Shown in pieces: positions 1 to 9,114 of a stretch of DNA of 64,000 bases; the first letter of the stretch is position 1; each line of letters opens with the position of its first letter. This DNA comes from BOG-1112 sp964611335. GTDB taxonomy: Bacteria; Bdellovibrionota_B; Oligoflexia; Oligoflexales; Bog-1112. The stretch lies in NCBI GenBank assembly GCA_964611335.1, contig CAZSXR010000001.1:186001-250000 (forward strand). The letters run 5' to 3'. The notes under the pieces were generated by a model, which worked only from the letters and a program-made list of their open reading frames with translations, had not been told where the DNA came from and searched no databases. The position numbers and the translations under genes are program-made.

Positions 1-1256
1 AGTTCTCCTGCAGTTGATTGGAGAGTCGAAGCAAAACCTGCTGGGAGTTTGAAACGAAACTCACCTTCTCTTCCGTAATTCGTACTTGCCCAAATTTCTA
101 ATAAAACTTCTTTGTAAATTTTGATTTGTGTCGAAATACGTGCGAGTCCGCTGTAGTCGCTCAAATTTGCAAGTGTGCTGAAATAGAAAGAGGTGTCTTT
201 CAAAGAGCCTGGATTAGGTAGACCTACTAAAAACGCACCATAGTGTCTTCCCGCATAAAGAGCCTGTGCGTCATTATAAGCAAGAGCAAGAAGTTCGAGT
301 TCTCTATAGCTATATCCCATATCGTTGTAAAAATATTCTGCTTCGAGGAGTACATGTTTTTGCTCACTGTATTGGTGCTCATAACGGACTCCTGTCACAA
401 GTTGGGGAATCCAGTCACGGCTTCGAGAATAGGTATCTACATTGCTGTGGTCAGCGATGGAACCATCACCTCCATAGAAGGTTTGTCTATTCGATGTTGA
501 GCATACGAATTCACCATAGACATCGACAGCTCCGAGCCCCATGGAAAGATCCGCCGCAAATCGTAGGGGTCTGTTTTCGCGAGAATAACCTGTGAAAGAA
601 AATTCTGTAGATTTTCCCAGAAATTCTGCGCGTAGAGCAAAGCCAGGTCTTTTGTAAATTCCAAAATTATCAATGTCGATGATTGCATAATAATTGGCGC
701 CGTTTTTTTCTACGGGATAGTGGACTTTCAAAATATGAGTGCCCAATCGGTAATCATAAACAGCTAAAGGATCGAGAGCGGACGGAGCAAGAAAATCACT
801 GGGGTTCCAAAATCGTCCTGTTCCCCATTTGACATGCTGCCGACCAAAGGTAAAGAAGACTTCTTTGTGAGGTGTTGCAAGTTTGATCCAACTTTCATCG
901 AGATCAAAACGTGGGGGAGAACTTTCTGCATTTTGAGGAATGATGTAAGGGCTTGGGTGTATAGCGCGGAGACGTATAAATCCACGAGTGAGATCGTTTG
1001 GTTGTGCGTCGATGTAGGTGTAGATGGTTCCGTTGTAGTTGTAGAGAGTGTCGGAGATATTTCTTCCTTGAGGAATTCCCGCTGCGGTGTTGAGCATCAG
1101 ACGTCCACCGAAACTGGTCGTATTATCTTTGGCTTTTTCCTGTTTTTTCTCCTGAGCAGAGTCTCCAAATATACTGTTGTCTCTTGCGTTGTCTGCAAGT
1201 GTGCAAGTTGTATACATTCCAAAAGCTAGAAACCAAAACCACTTTGAAAGCTTCAT
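1..1256 (-). CDS. outer-membrane beta-barrel protein, 3' end cut by window edge
   Basis: The reading frame is open from an ATG at 1256 to the left edge with no stop, so the C-terminus lies outside the window; at least 418 codons are present. Residues 1-21 form a signal peptide ending near TLA-DN. The rest is rich in alternating aromatic and polar residues, as in outer-membrane barrels. Around residues 138-150 it has GRQHVKWGTGRFWNP, a motif style I associate with DUF1302-like porins. It reads in the same direction as the ABC/LolA-like genes at 3273-8138, and such barrels often accompany that type of transporter, so it may be the outer-membrane partner (inference). Two plus-strand genes separate it from them. 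Exact family is uncertain. Confidence 0.8.
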   Translation of the reverse strand, partial: MKLSKWFWFLAFGMYTTCTLADNARDNSIFGDSAQEKKQEKAKDNTTSFGGRLMLNTAAGIPQGRNISDTLYNYNGTIYTYIDAQPNDLTRGFIRLRAIHPSPYIIPQNAESSPPRFDLDESWIKLATPHKEVFFTFGRQHVKWGTGRFWNPSDFLAPSALDPLAVYDYRLGTHILKVHYPVEKNGANYYAIIDIDNFGIYKRPGFALRAEFLGKSTEFSFTGYSRENRPLRFAADLSMGLGAVDVYGEFVCSTSNRQTFYGGDGSIADHSNVDTYSRSRDWIPQLVTGVRYEHQYSEQKHVLLEAEYFYNDMGYSYRELELLALAYNDAQALYAGRHYGAFLVGLPNPGSLKDTSFYFSTLANLSDYSGLARISTQIKIYKEVLLEIWASTNYGREGEFRFKLPAGFASTLQSTAGE

Positions 1257-1394
1257 AAATGCCTCATCAAACAATGGAGAGAGAGCGATTCTTTATTTCT
1301 ATGTCAAAAGGTGAGGAGCTGGAAGTATTTAATTTTTTAGAAAATAGCGAGTAAAATTGAGACTAAGCTTTTCACAATAAAATAGGAGAAAGGT

Positions 1395-2672
1395 ATGAGA
1401 CGGATTTTAGCAATGCCTATGCTTTGCTTTGTCATCCTGCAGTGTCAATCGAAGCACAAGGCTGCGGAGATGGGATCTGTAGGTGCAGTGAAGGATTATA
1501 GTTCAGGTTATCAGGAGGCTATAACACAGTTTCAACAGGCTGCAGCAACTTTTGCTGCGAGCCCTACATGCACTGCGGCGAAAGCAAGCAGTGATGAGAA
1601 TTGCAAGCAAGCAGCAGGTCTTGCAAAAGCAGATCCGCTTGTGATTCAAGCAAGTTTGTCTGTTTTGAAGGATCCCTCGGTGCAATCTCTTGCTAAGACT
1701 TTGCAAACTTCAGTGAGTACTTCGAATTCAACTACAAACTCTGCTTTAGGCCTAGCAGATACAGGCTCTCAGCAACAAACATCGTCGAGTGCAGCTTCGA
1801 TTGGAATGATGGTCGGAGGCGCTGTCCTTTTAGTTGTGTCAGCAGGTGCTTTTGCAAAGGCAGAGAGGATTAAGGGGGAAAGTGCAGTGGAGTTGGGGAC
1901 ATTGAAAGAAGCTGCTGTTGAGGGCGTCAAAGAAACTGACGAGCAAATTTCAGCGCATGAGTCTGAAATAAAGGAGAAAGTTACGTTATTGGAGCAATAC
2001 AGACTAACAAGAAGCAATCTTATATTGGATCTTGGTATACAGGTATTAGAGGCAGAAGGAAGTGAGGATGCTAAAAAAATAGCTCAAGAATTTAAAAATG
2101 CAAAACAACAAGGAGTGCTCATTATCCAAGAGGGTGGAAAAACTGAGATTAAGGTAGGAGAGCTAAAATTTTCAAGTGATGCCTTGCTTTTTTATCAGTT
2201 ATTGAACCAAAATAAGTCTACTAAGACGCATGATCTGTTAAGAGATATCGTTGATAATTTAGCTGAGCTGTTTGCTCAAGGCAGCACAAGTGAAAACTTT
2301 AAAGAAATACGTGAAAAATACAAAACAGAGATTCGAGGAAAGTTGGAGAGTTTTAAATCATCAACTGAGTGGGCACAATTCGTTGATAACACTTTCGAAA
2401 TTTCGGAAACTCGGGAAAGGATACAAGCTATACAAAGAGAAAAGACTACTCCTCATGAAAGCAAAATTGGCATTCAAAAGCCAGTTTCAGATTTTACAAA
2501 AGTAAATAGATACAGACTCGGTGGACTACTGAGTTTACTTGCAGGTGTTGGCGTGGGAGTCGGTGGGATAGTTATGCAATCTCAGCTTCAACTTGCAGGT
2601 ACACCTGACGACATTCAAAACTATCTTATGTCCCTCGGAAAAATCTACAACGAGCAAACAGGGAATCCGTAA
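1395..2672 (+). CDS. putative lipoprotein with two membrane segments and a coiled-coil middle
   Basis: I do not recognise this family. The ATG follows a strong AGGAGAAAGG site. The N-terminus is a short hydrophobic signal ending in VILQC, which resembles a lipobox but has Gln where Gly, Ala or Ser is usual. Residues about 50-130 are Ala/Ser/Gln-rich and contain a Cys pair. A hydrophobic segment lies near 133-155 and a second, Gly/Val-rich one near 372-395. Between them is a charged, Glu/Lys-rich helical stretch likely to form a coiled coil. It sits divergently from the barrel gene at 1256 and just upstream of another small exported protein, possibly in one transcript. It looks AT-richer than its neighbours. 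Confidence 0.75.
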   Translation: MRRILAMPMLCFVILQCQSKHKAAEMGSVGAVKDYSSGYQEAITQFQQAAATFAASPTCTAAKASSDENCKQAAGLAKADPLVIQASLSVLKDPSVQSLAKTLQTSVSTSNSTTNSALGLADTGSQQQTSSSAASIGMMVGGAVLLVVSAGAFAKAERIKGESAVELGTLKEAAVEGVKETDEQISAHESEIKEKVTLLEQYRLTRSNLILDLGIQVLEAEGSEDAKKIAQEFKNAKQQGVLIIQEGGKTEIKVGELKFSSDALLFYQLLNQNKSTKTHDLLRDIVDNLAELFAQGSTSENFKEIREKYKTEIRGKLESFKSSTEWAQFVDNTFEISETRERIQAIQREKTTPHESKIGIQKPVSDFTKVNRYRLGGLLSLLAGVGVGVGGIVMQSQLQLAGTPDDIQNYLMSLGKIYNEQTGNP

Positions 2673-2740
2673 ATTTGACGCAATGGACTTCTAAAAGTTC
2701 TTATGCTTCATTCATTGCATATCTTATTAAAGGAGCTGCA

Positions 2741-3163
2741 ATGAAATTTCAGAAATCTCTTCTTGCTTGTCTATTGTCTGTGTCTTTTGCGAATTCACTC
2801 TCCGCAGAATCCGATAAGAACACGCCCGCACTTTTAAAAGATTCTCAAGCGGAAAGCTTTGCAAATCTTTTAGAACGAGCTGGTGTGAAGGCTGAATCTC
2901 ACCGTGTGTCTATTTACAAAGTTGATGCTCTGCGGTGTCAGTGGTACGAGTTCAGTGAAATTCCCAATTGTTCTTTTGAGCAAAAAGGAGAGGTCTCTAT
3001 CATTAGCGAAGCCGTAAGCACTGAACTCTTCAATATTCTTGCTCAGCATGGAGCTTCTATTCCTTCAGAGTTTGGAGTGCTAAGGGTTTTAGCAAAAAAT
3101 GTGAGTTGTTTTATGCAGGGTCTTGGTGGGGAAAATATCTGTAGCTTTGATAAGCTAGACTAA
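2741..3163 (+). CDS. small secreted protein, four-cysteine, unknown function
   Basis: The frame is open from a TTG at 2675, but the ATG at 2741 is preceded by AAAGGAG at a proper distance and opens a clean signal peptide (MKFQKSLLACLL..., cleavage near LSA-ES), so I place the start there, giving 140 residues. The mature part has four cysteines (RCQ, NCSF, SCFM, ICSF) that could form two disulfides in the periplasm. I know of no matching family. It lies 68 bp after the putative lipoprotein gene at 1395 on the same strand and faces the LolA-like gene convergently. The following 109 bp hold no clear terminator. Confidence 0.75.
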   Translation: MKFQKSLLACLLSVSFANSLSAESDKNTPALLKDSQAESFANLLERAGVKAESHRVSIYKVDALRCQWYEFSEIPNCSFEQKGEVSIISEAVSTELFNILAQHGASIPSEFGVLRVLAKNVSCFMQGLGGENICSFDKLD

Positions 3164-3272
3164 AAATAGACTTAGAAAAAGATCTTGTTGCTGCTCTTAG
3201 AACAGAATCTGAGAGATTGACCCATTCATCAGTATCATAGAAGAGGTTGCTGAGTGGGCTTTTAGAAGAGAT

Positions 3273-4037
3273 TTACTTAGATTTGGATTCTATCCAGGCT
3301 TTTGTAAACATATTTGCAGTCAGGGCTTCAAATTTTACATCTTGAATTTCTACAATCGTTTTATTTGCTTTTTCAACTTCATCGAAAATTTGAATCACTT
3401 GAGGGACATAGACATCCGCATTTTTTGTTTTTGAAAAACGTTTTTCCCAACGTGGGTAGTAGATGGTTCTCATGATTTTTTTTGAGAGCGCACGATCTTC
3501 TCTCTTAAGAATGTTTTTAGAATCTGTGTCAATCCATAGATCCTGAATAGGATAACCCACTTCTACATTGGGTTTCGCTGTAAGTTTGATGTGGTTTACA
3601 GAGTATTTGCCCAATTTTTCCGCTGCTACGAATTCAGCAATAAAATCTCTTTTTAACTTTGTTCCGTCAAAATCGGAACGTTGGGATCCGGTTCCTACAA
3701 TGCTGGCACGCTCGGTCTTTCTTTCCCATTTTCCTAAAGCAGGTTCGTACATGAAAAGATTCTTATCTATACGCAAGTATCCTTTGCCTGCTTCGCTTTT
3801 AGGTTTTGAGAAAAGAATCATCCATTTTTCATCCGCATCTCTTCGATAAACCGTAGCTTCAAAAGCCTTGGTCGTCGTCTTATCCGTTTCACTGATAGAA
3901 ACTTTAGCCTCGTAATCACCCGTGCTCCTCTGGCGTTCATCGATAAGAGAGACCAATTCCTCCAATTCTTTGGGATTCAATGCAAAAAGACTATTTGAAA
4001 AAACGAAAACACCGAGTAAAAAAAATAAAAACTTCAT
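3273..4037 (-). CDS. LolA-like outer membrane lipoprotein-sorting protein
   Basis: 254 residues with a signal peptide (cleavage near LFA-LN). The middle, with AKVSISETDK, EKWMILFSKP, GKGYLRIDKNLFMYEP and DLWIDTDSKNILKRED, matches the LolA-like fold of the 'outer membrane lipoprotein-sorting protein' family (PF17131 type): an open beta-barrel that carries a lipid or acyl group in the periplasm. Its ATG lies 2 bp after the stop of the upstream permease gene, with AAGGAAAG as ribosome site, so it is the last gene of an ABC transporter operon (8138 to 3273). It probably takes substrate from that transporter to the outer membrane. It is not the housekeeping LolA by sequence pattern, and the cargo is unknown. 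Confidence 0.85.
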   Translation of the reverse strand: MKFLFFLLGVFVFSNSLFALNPKELEELVSLIDERQRSTGDYEAKVSISETDKTTTKAFEATVYRRDADEKWMILFSKPKSEAGKGYLRIDKNLFMYEPALGKWERKTERASIVGTGSQRSDFDGTKLKRDFIAEFVAAEKLGKYSVNHIKLTAKPNVEVGYPIQDLWIDTDSKNILKREDRALSKKIMRTIYYPRWEKRFSKTKNADVYVPQVIQIFDEVEKANKTIVEIQDVKFEALTANMFTKAWIESKSK

Positions 4038-4039
4038 AT

Positions 4040-5380
4040 TTACTTTCCTTGTCTTAAAGCATCGACGGGTTTGAGTCGTGCTGCGCGTATAGCTGGGAAA
4101 AAAGCACCTGCCATAGCTACTATTGAAAATACGAAAATAGTTTTGATAAATAAAAGAGGTGACATTGAAAAATGTAAACTTTGAGTCATAAGAAACATTT
4201 TTATACCATCACTATGAATAGGAATGGCGAGAGAATTTAAAATATAAATCAAGAGTGTGCTGAACAAAGCTCCTGCTCCTACAAAAAAGACTCCGAGAAA
4301 GAAAGCTTCCATCACGAAGATAAAAAGAATCTGTTCTTTTTGAGCACCGAAAGCACGCATGGTTCCTATTTCTTTGATACGTTCACGAACAGACAGCCAC
4401 ATCGTATTTGCTATACCACTTGCGATGATAAAACTCAGTATAGCAATGATCAGAAGGGTGATCAGTTCAATTGCTGAAGTTACCCACATCAGATAGGAAA
4501 TTTCATCTTTCCACAAAGTCAGTTCGAGTTTCTGACCAAGCCAGTCTTCACCCATCACCTTGTTGAATTTGAAAAAGAAAGGATTGGGATCGTAGTCCAT
4601 AAGTTCAAAACCTTCTTTGACAAGTCCTGTTCTTAACTCACCCATCTTTGCTTCTGCATCTTCAATTTTAGGAAGGTAGAGCATCACAGCGCCGGTGGTA
4701 TCCTCTTTCAAATTGTAAAGAGAATTCATAGCTTCATGTGAGATAAAAACCATCCAGTTCGTACTCAAACCTATGTCTTTTCCAATAGCAGCTACGGTGA
4801 AATCCAAAGAGTTGCCTTGGCCTCCGGAAGCTTCTTTTACAATCGTTAGAGTATCTCCGATTCCCACACCTAATTTTTTTGCCTGACTTGCAAAGATGAG
4901 AATGGAGTCTTTTTTCTCCATATCTTTGAAGGAACCCAAGACTTCATCTTTGCCGTTCACCAGATATTCTTTTTCCGAGGCAAGAGAGATTTTTGAAAAA
5001 AGATTATGCTCCTGTTGGTACTCAATACCCACTAAACCGCAGTTGATTGAAGATTCGGGACCAACTACGCGGCCCCATCCGCGACCCCGATCTATCATCC
5101 GTGCTTCAGGAATCAGTTTGTGAACAATCCCTTTGATGCGTTCCTTATCGGAAACTAGAGGTACTGCACCTCGTGTTGTGGGTTTGAAAAACCCTCCTAC
5201 GTTGATATGACCCGAACTCAAAGTTGTTGCACTATCGATCATTCGTTCTGTAATGCCTGCAGATAAGGCATTTAAAAGAATGAAAATCATAGAGACCAAA
5301 AACAAAGACAGACCGAGTAAGAGTGTTCTGCGTTTCGCAAGAAAGACGTTTCTAAAAGCGATTCTTATAAAACTAAACAT
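4040..5380 (-). CDS. ABC transporter permease, FtsX/LolE type (second permease)
   Basis: The frame extends to 5491, but the ATG at 5380 has GAGAAGGAG upstream and opens the usual permease N-terminus (MFSFIRIAFRNVFLAKRR), giving 446 residues. One membrane helix near residues 20-42, a large periplasmic domain, and three C-terminal helices follow the MacB/FtsX plan. The segment ERIKEIGTMRAFGAQKEQI is the cytoplasmic coupling motif of this family. It starts 2 bp after the stop of the longer permease and ends 2 bp before the LolA-like gene. Together with the ATPase it should form a LolCDE-like machine moving a lipid or lipoprotein out of the inner membrane; the substrate cannot be read from the sequence. 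Confidence 0.9.
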   Translation of the reverse strand: MFSFIRIAFRNVFLAKRRTLLLGLSLFLVSMIFILLNALSAGITERMIDSATTLSSGHINVGGFFKPTTRGAVPLVSDKERIKGIVHKLIPEARMIDRGRGWGRVVGPESSINCGLVGIEYQQEHNLFSKISLASEKEYLVNGKDEVLGSFKDMEKKDSILIFASQAKKLGVGIGDTLTIVKEASGGQGNSLDFTVAAIGKDIGLSTNWMVFISHEAMNSLYNLKEDTTGAVMLYLPKIEDAEAKMGELRTGLVKEGFELMDYDPNPFFFKFNKVMGEDWLGQKLELTLWKDEISYLMWVTSAIELITLLIIAILSFIIASGIANTMWLSVRERIKEIGTMRAFGAQKEQILFIFVMEAFFLGVFFVGAGALFSTLLIYILNSLAIPIHSDGIKMFLMTQSLHFSMSPLLFIKTIFVFSIVAMAGAFFPAIRAARLKPVDALRQGK

Positions 5381-5382
5381 GA

Positions 5383-7473
5383 CTACTCCTTCTCTTGCAT
5401 AGCTTGTGCAGGACTGATGCGCGCAGCAAACAAAGCAGGATAGAGTGAGGAAATCCCCGCAAGGAGTGTGACCGTTAAAGGTCCTATCCATGCATAACGG
5501 ATTTCAAGAGTTGGATAGAGTCGAGGTCCTGAAAACAAGAATGTAATAACTTCATGCATTGAAGGTATACCGACTCCGTGTAAGTAGTAGAGTAAAGAAT
5601 AAGCAAGGAAGGTTCCCAATAATGAAGATACTAAACTTAGTGCAACTGCTTCACTCACAAACAAAGCTCCTACAAACGCCCTCTGTGCTCCCATTGCTCG
5701 CATGGTTCCAATCTCTACGCTACGTTCGAAAGTTGCGACCATAAAAGAATTATTGATGATCACAAGAGCCACAAGAAGGATGATGCCTACCCCAAAAAGC
5801 AAGACATAACGTATGATTTCAACAAACTGACCCACAGTTCCGGAAGCTTGTTTCCAATCTACAATCTTCATAGAATTACCATGGAGACGAGCTTCTAAGT
5901 CTTTCTGAGTTTGCCTCAACAAAGATTCGTCTTTAAGGAATATAGCAGCATTGATGATCAAACCTTTCTGCATAGAACTTGGATCGTACTGATCAGGTAT
6001 GCTGTTTGCAGCGATGATTTTTTCAGAGTCGGAAGGAGTTATTTTTTGCTTCACTTCACTTTCAATAGAAGATTCTTCTCCGAAAAAAGCGGCTTCGGCT
6101 TGCTCTTTATCTACAGCTTTGTGCTTCATATTCTTTTGTATGTCTGCAATTTCTTTCAAAGATTCTTCGGTCATTTGTCCGAAAAGTTCTCGGAATGTGA
6201 CAAGATCCACCATGTTGAAAGATCCTGCGATGTCGGAATCCTCCAGGCCAGTAAAGGAATACACACCATAAACTTTCACAGGAATGCTTTTGACATAGCC
6301 ATTTTTTGTATAGGAACGGAGGACTATAGTCTCACCTGTCATGATCTCGTAAAGTTTAACTTTAGGCGCTATGAATTTGTAAAAAGCCTCGTATCGTGAG
6401 TTGAAATTTTTGTCGTCTACAATCAGAAACTGTTTGAGCAAATTTTCGAGTGGTGTGTTGACGTCTACCGTTGTTTGTTCTGTTGCGAAAAACTGCGTCA
6501 GCTCATTCCTCAATTCCAGACTATCTTTGTTGGTCAACTGCATGAGTATAGGTCTATGTTGCAGAGACAATTCTCGAGCATGACGTTTGAGTTCAGGGTC
6601 ACTCTCGATTTTAAGATGAGTATTCGCAAGTTTTTTATGAAGCAGATCAAACTTCCGAGCGCAAACCATTTTTAATTCATCTTCATTGATTTTATGAGAA
6701 ATGAGGATGCCTCTTTGCCCTTCTGGAAGCATGGAACCCGAAACAATTTTAAATTTGTCGAAAGTTTTTTGGAAATTTTGAGGATCCGTTCCTAAATAGC
6801 GCAAATAGACAAAGGGTTTCTCACCAGAAATAGGGGCTATTTTTGTTTCAAGAAATTGCAAAGAACTTTCATCATTTTCGCGAACTTTAGCCCAGAAACT
6901 TTCGTTTTCTGTTTCTGCTATCGAATGATAATAGGTATCCATCGTATTCTTATCAGAGAGAATTTTTTCTCTTTCATGAAGCTCTTTTTTCAGGTTGGAA
7001 ATGTAAAATTTTACATTTTCCATTCTTTCATCGATGTAAGAGGTGTCTTTGCTTTTTAACGCAGCTCGGAGACTATCGAAAATGTCATCAGCTTCATTAC
7101 CCCGACCTAAAAGGGCGATTTCAAAACCCATAGGTACAACATTTTGTATGTTTGGATGTGAACTGATTTGTTTTTTTAATTCGGCAAAATCTTGAATTTC
7201 TCCCACATCTTCTTTGCCCATAAAACCGCTTCCGAAGAGGGAGAGATCATCTTTTGCATTTTCGGAGTAGACCTGAAGGTGTCCCGAGACACTGTGGATA
7301 ATTCCCTCTTTCATGGTTCTTTCAACGTTGCTGAGAAGAGAAAGTCCAAAAACGATGAGAAAGCTTCCAAATGTAAGTATGCCTCCCATAAATAAAGTTT
7401 TGACTCTGTTCAAAAAAAGATTGCGAAAGGCAATTTTCATAAGAACGCGTGAGAGCGTGAGCATGTATGTCAT
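5383..7473 (-). CDS. ABC transporter permease, FtsX/MacB type, long periplasmic domain
   Basis: 696 residues, longer than usual LolC/LolE (about 400), because the periplasmic part between the first helix (about 28-50) and the three C-terminal helices (about 560-690) is some 500 residues. The N-terminus has KIAFRNLFLNRVKTLFMGG and the C-terminal region has ERSVEIGTMRAMGAQRAFV, the family coupling motif. The start ATG overlaps the ATPase stop by 4 bp (ATGA), a sign of translational coupling. It forms a heterodimer candidate with the shorter permease at 4040-5380. The enlarged periplasmic domain may recognise a bulky substrate or a partner, which is inference. Confidence 0.9.
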   Translation of the reverse strand: MTYMLTLSRVLMKIAFRNLFLNRVKTLFMGGILTFGSFLIVFGLSLLSNVERTMKEGIIHSVSGHLQVYSENAKDDLSLFGSGFMGKEDVGEIQDFAELKKQISSHPNIQNVVPMGFEIALLGRGNEADDIFDSLRAALKSKDTSYIDERMENVKFYISNLKKELHEREKILSDKNTMDTYYHSIAETENESFWAKVRENDESSLQFLETKIAPISGEKPFVYLRYLGTDPQNFQKTFDKFKIVSGSMLPEGQRGILISHKINEDELKMVCARKFDLLHKKLANTHLKIESDPELKRHARELSLQHRPILMQLTNKDSLELRNELTQFFATEQTTVDVNTPLENLLKQFLIVDDKNFNSRYEAFYKFIAPKVKLYEIMTGETIVLRSYTKNGYVKSIPVKVYGVYSFTGLEDSDIAGSFNMVDLVTFRELFGQMTEESLKEIADIQKNMKHKAVDKEQAEAAFFGEESSIESEVKQKITPSDSEKIIAANSIPDQYDPSSMQKGLIINAAIFLKDESLLRQTQKDLEARLHGNSMKIVDWKQASGTVGQFVEIIRYVLLFGVGIILLVALVIINNSFMVATFERSVEIGTMRAMGAQRAFVGALFVSEAVALSLVSSLLGTFLAYSLLYYLHGVGIPSMHEVITFLFSGPRLYPTLEIRYAWIGPLTVTLLAGISSLYPALFAARISPAQAMQEKE

Positions 7474-8138
7474 ACAATCATTCCGTCTTTGAGTTGAATG
7501 ACGCGGCGTGCATATTTGATCACGTTCGGATCATGACTTGAGAAAATAAAAGTCGTCTTTTCTTTCTCGTTGATTTCTCTCATAAGAGAAATAATGCGTT
7601 CTCCGTTTTCAGAGTCAAGGTTTGCAGTAGGTTCATCTGCAAAAACAATACGGGGTCTTGTGACCAAAGCTCTCGCAATGGCTACACGCTGACGCTGCCC
7701 ACCAGAGAGTTCATTGGCTCTTTGCTTTGCTTGCTTTTCAAGGCCTACTCTTTGCAATAACTCTTGAACACGCAAATTTCTTTCATGGGTATTCATCCCG
7801 TCTTTTAATAGGAGAGGGAACTCAATGTTTTGCTCACATGTGAGAACAGGAATAAGATTGAAACTCTGAAAAATAAAACCGAGTTTCTCACGACGCAACT
7901 TCGTAAGTTCTCGGTCTTTGAGTGTGGAGATTTCCACTCCATCTACGGTTACCTTCCCAGAAGTGGGGACATCCATGCAACCGATGAGGTTGAGCAAAGT
8001 TGTTTTTCCACATCCTGAAGGACCAGCAACGGTTGTGAATTCTCCATCTTCAATGAAAAGGTTGATACCTTTGAGAGCTCGAACTTCCGAAGTTCCCAGA
8101 GGGTAAATCTTAGTTACATTTTCTAAAAGTACGGACAT
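7470..8138 (-). CDS. ABC transporter ATP-binding protein, LolD/MacB type
   Basis: 222 residues, the normal length of LolD-like ATPases. Walker A is GPSGCGKT at residues 39-46, the signature is LSGGQRQRVAIARAL, Walker B is IVFADEPTANLD, and the H-loop is SSHDPNV. It energises the two FtsX-type permeases encoded directly downstream, with a 4-bp overlap to the first. The ribosome site is AAAGGA ahead of the ATG at 8138. Only 10 bp separate it from the Rsm22-like gene upstream, so transcription may begin further upstream. Confidence 0.93.
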   Translation of the reverse strand: MSVLLENVTKIYPLGTSEVRALKGINLFIEDGEFTTVAGPSGCGKTTLLNLIGCMDVPTSGKVTVDGVEISTLKDRELTKLRREKLGFIFQSFNLIPVLTCEQNIEFPLLLKDGMNTHERNLRVQELLQRVGLEKQAKQRANELSGGQRQRVAIARALVTRPRIVFADEPTANLDSENGERIISLMREINEKEKTTFIFSSHDPNVIKYARRVIQLKDGMIV

Positions 8139-8148
8139 GTGAAATCCT

Positions 8149-9093
8149 TTAGGATGAATAAGTCTGATAGAATTTTGTTTTCGATAGTCGCTTAAATTCT
8201 GCTTTGTTCGAGCGTTTTTGCAGAATGCTTTCTGTCAAGTTTCCTTCTTGGTTGCAAGTGATCAATTCCATATGGGCTTTAAGAGCTTTCGCTCTGCCAA
8301 GTACTCGATTTTCTTCAGTTTTTATAGATGAAGGTTTTTCACCCAATATGAGAAAACTCGTCGCAAGGCTTCGAAGGTCCACGTGTAAGGTTCTACTAAA
8401 ATGGCTCCAGAAAGCAGATTGGAAAACTTCACTTGGGGGTTCTGCAAAATTATGGCACCAGTGCTGAGAGTTTTCTTCTTTGAGTATAGGGCATGAAAGC
8501 TGATGTGGACAAGGTGCAAGAATGTGCTTGCTTGATTTGAATTCTTCACGAAGTGCAATGAGTTTGTGACTGATACTTCGGGTTCCAGGTTCCACCCAGA
8601 TTGTCAGTGTTGCGGACTTGGTGAGCTGTTTTAGTGTTTGCAAAGTTTTGTCGTCAATTTCGTTCAAAATATGACTAAGTAAAAGTATTGTGGGTTGACT
8701 TTGTGTATTCCAGTTTTGAACAGAAACTTGAGGAAACTCGCTTGCAATTTTTTGTATAGCAAATTGACATGCTTTGTTTGAACGGTCATAGACATAAACT
8801 TCACTTTGAGGAAGTTGTGCTTCGAAATGAGAAAGAAAAGTTCTCGAAGCGATTCCCGTTCCGCATCCCCAATCTAGGATTTTGAGTGGTGCGGAGAGGT
8901 TTAGATCTTCATGTTTGTAAGTAAGTTCGTTGAGAACAGCTTGCCACTTCCATGCGATGCGTTGGGCAAAAGTTTGATCGTACAATTCGAGAAATTCTTC
9001 CGTTTCCCAATAATCCGTTCTACGACTTTCATCGGATTCGTTGAGGAATAAAGATCTTAAAGTTTCTAAAGCTTTCCAGTTCAGTGTTTGCAT
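8149..9093 (-). CDS. Rsm22/METTL17-like methyltransferase-fold protein with Cys/His cluster
   Basis: 314 residues. A SAM-binding motif DWGCGTG lies at 74-80 and EPGT at 168-171. Then comes a Cys/His cluster: C195-P-H197, C201 and W-C213-H214. This combination is the hallmark of the 'small ribosomal subunit Rsm22' family (PF09243), which assists assembly of the mitochondrial small ribosomal subunit; eukaryotic METTL17 holds an iron-sulfur cluster with such cysteines. A role in ribosome maturation is therefore likely, though the bacterial homologues are little studied. The last about 60 residues are basic. It lies 10 bp upstream of the ABC ATPase gene; functional linkage to transport is doubtful. 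Confidence 0.78.
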   Translation of the reverse strand: MQTLNWKALETLRSLFLNESDESRRTDYWETEEFLELYDQTFAQRIAWKWQAVLNELTYKHEDLNLSAPLKILDWGCGTGIASRTFLSHFEAQLPQSEVYVYDRSNKACQFAIQKIASEFPQVSVQNWNTQSQPTILLLSHILNEIDDKTLQTLKQLTKSATLTIWVEPGTRSISHKLIALREEFKSSKHILAPCPHQLSCPILKEENSQHWCHNFAEPPSEVFQSAFWSHFSRTLHVDLRSLATSFLILGEKPSSIKTEENRVLGRAKALKAHMELITCNQEGNLTESILQKRSNKAEFKRLSKTKFYQTYSS

Positions 9094-9114
9094 AGATGAT
9101 TCGCTATTAAAAAG

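Noticed and set aside
834..1229. Plus-strand open frame of 131 codons
   Set aside because: It lies antisense to the continuous barrel gene that runs from 1256 to the left edge, has no ribosome site and no protein-like pattern.
3164..3272. CCCATTCA / TGAGTGGG pairing as terminator between convergent genes
   Set aside because: The loop is over 20 nt, the stem includes a wobble, and no T run follows closely.
5911..6399. Plus-strand open frame of 162 codons
   Set aside because: Antisense to the long permease gene, Phe/Cys-rich composition typical of a shadow frame, no start signal.
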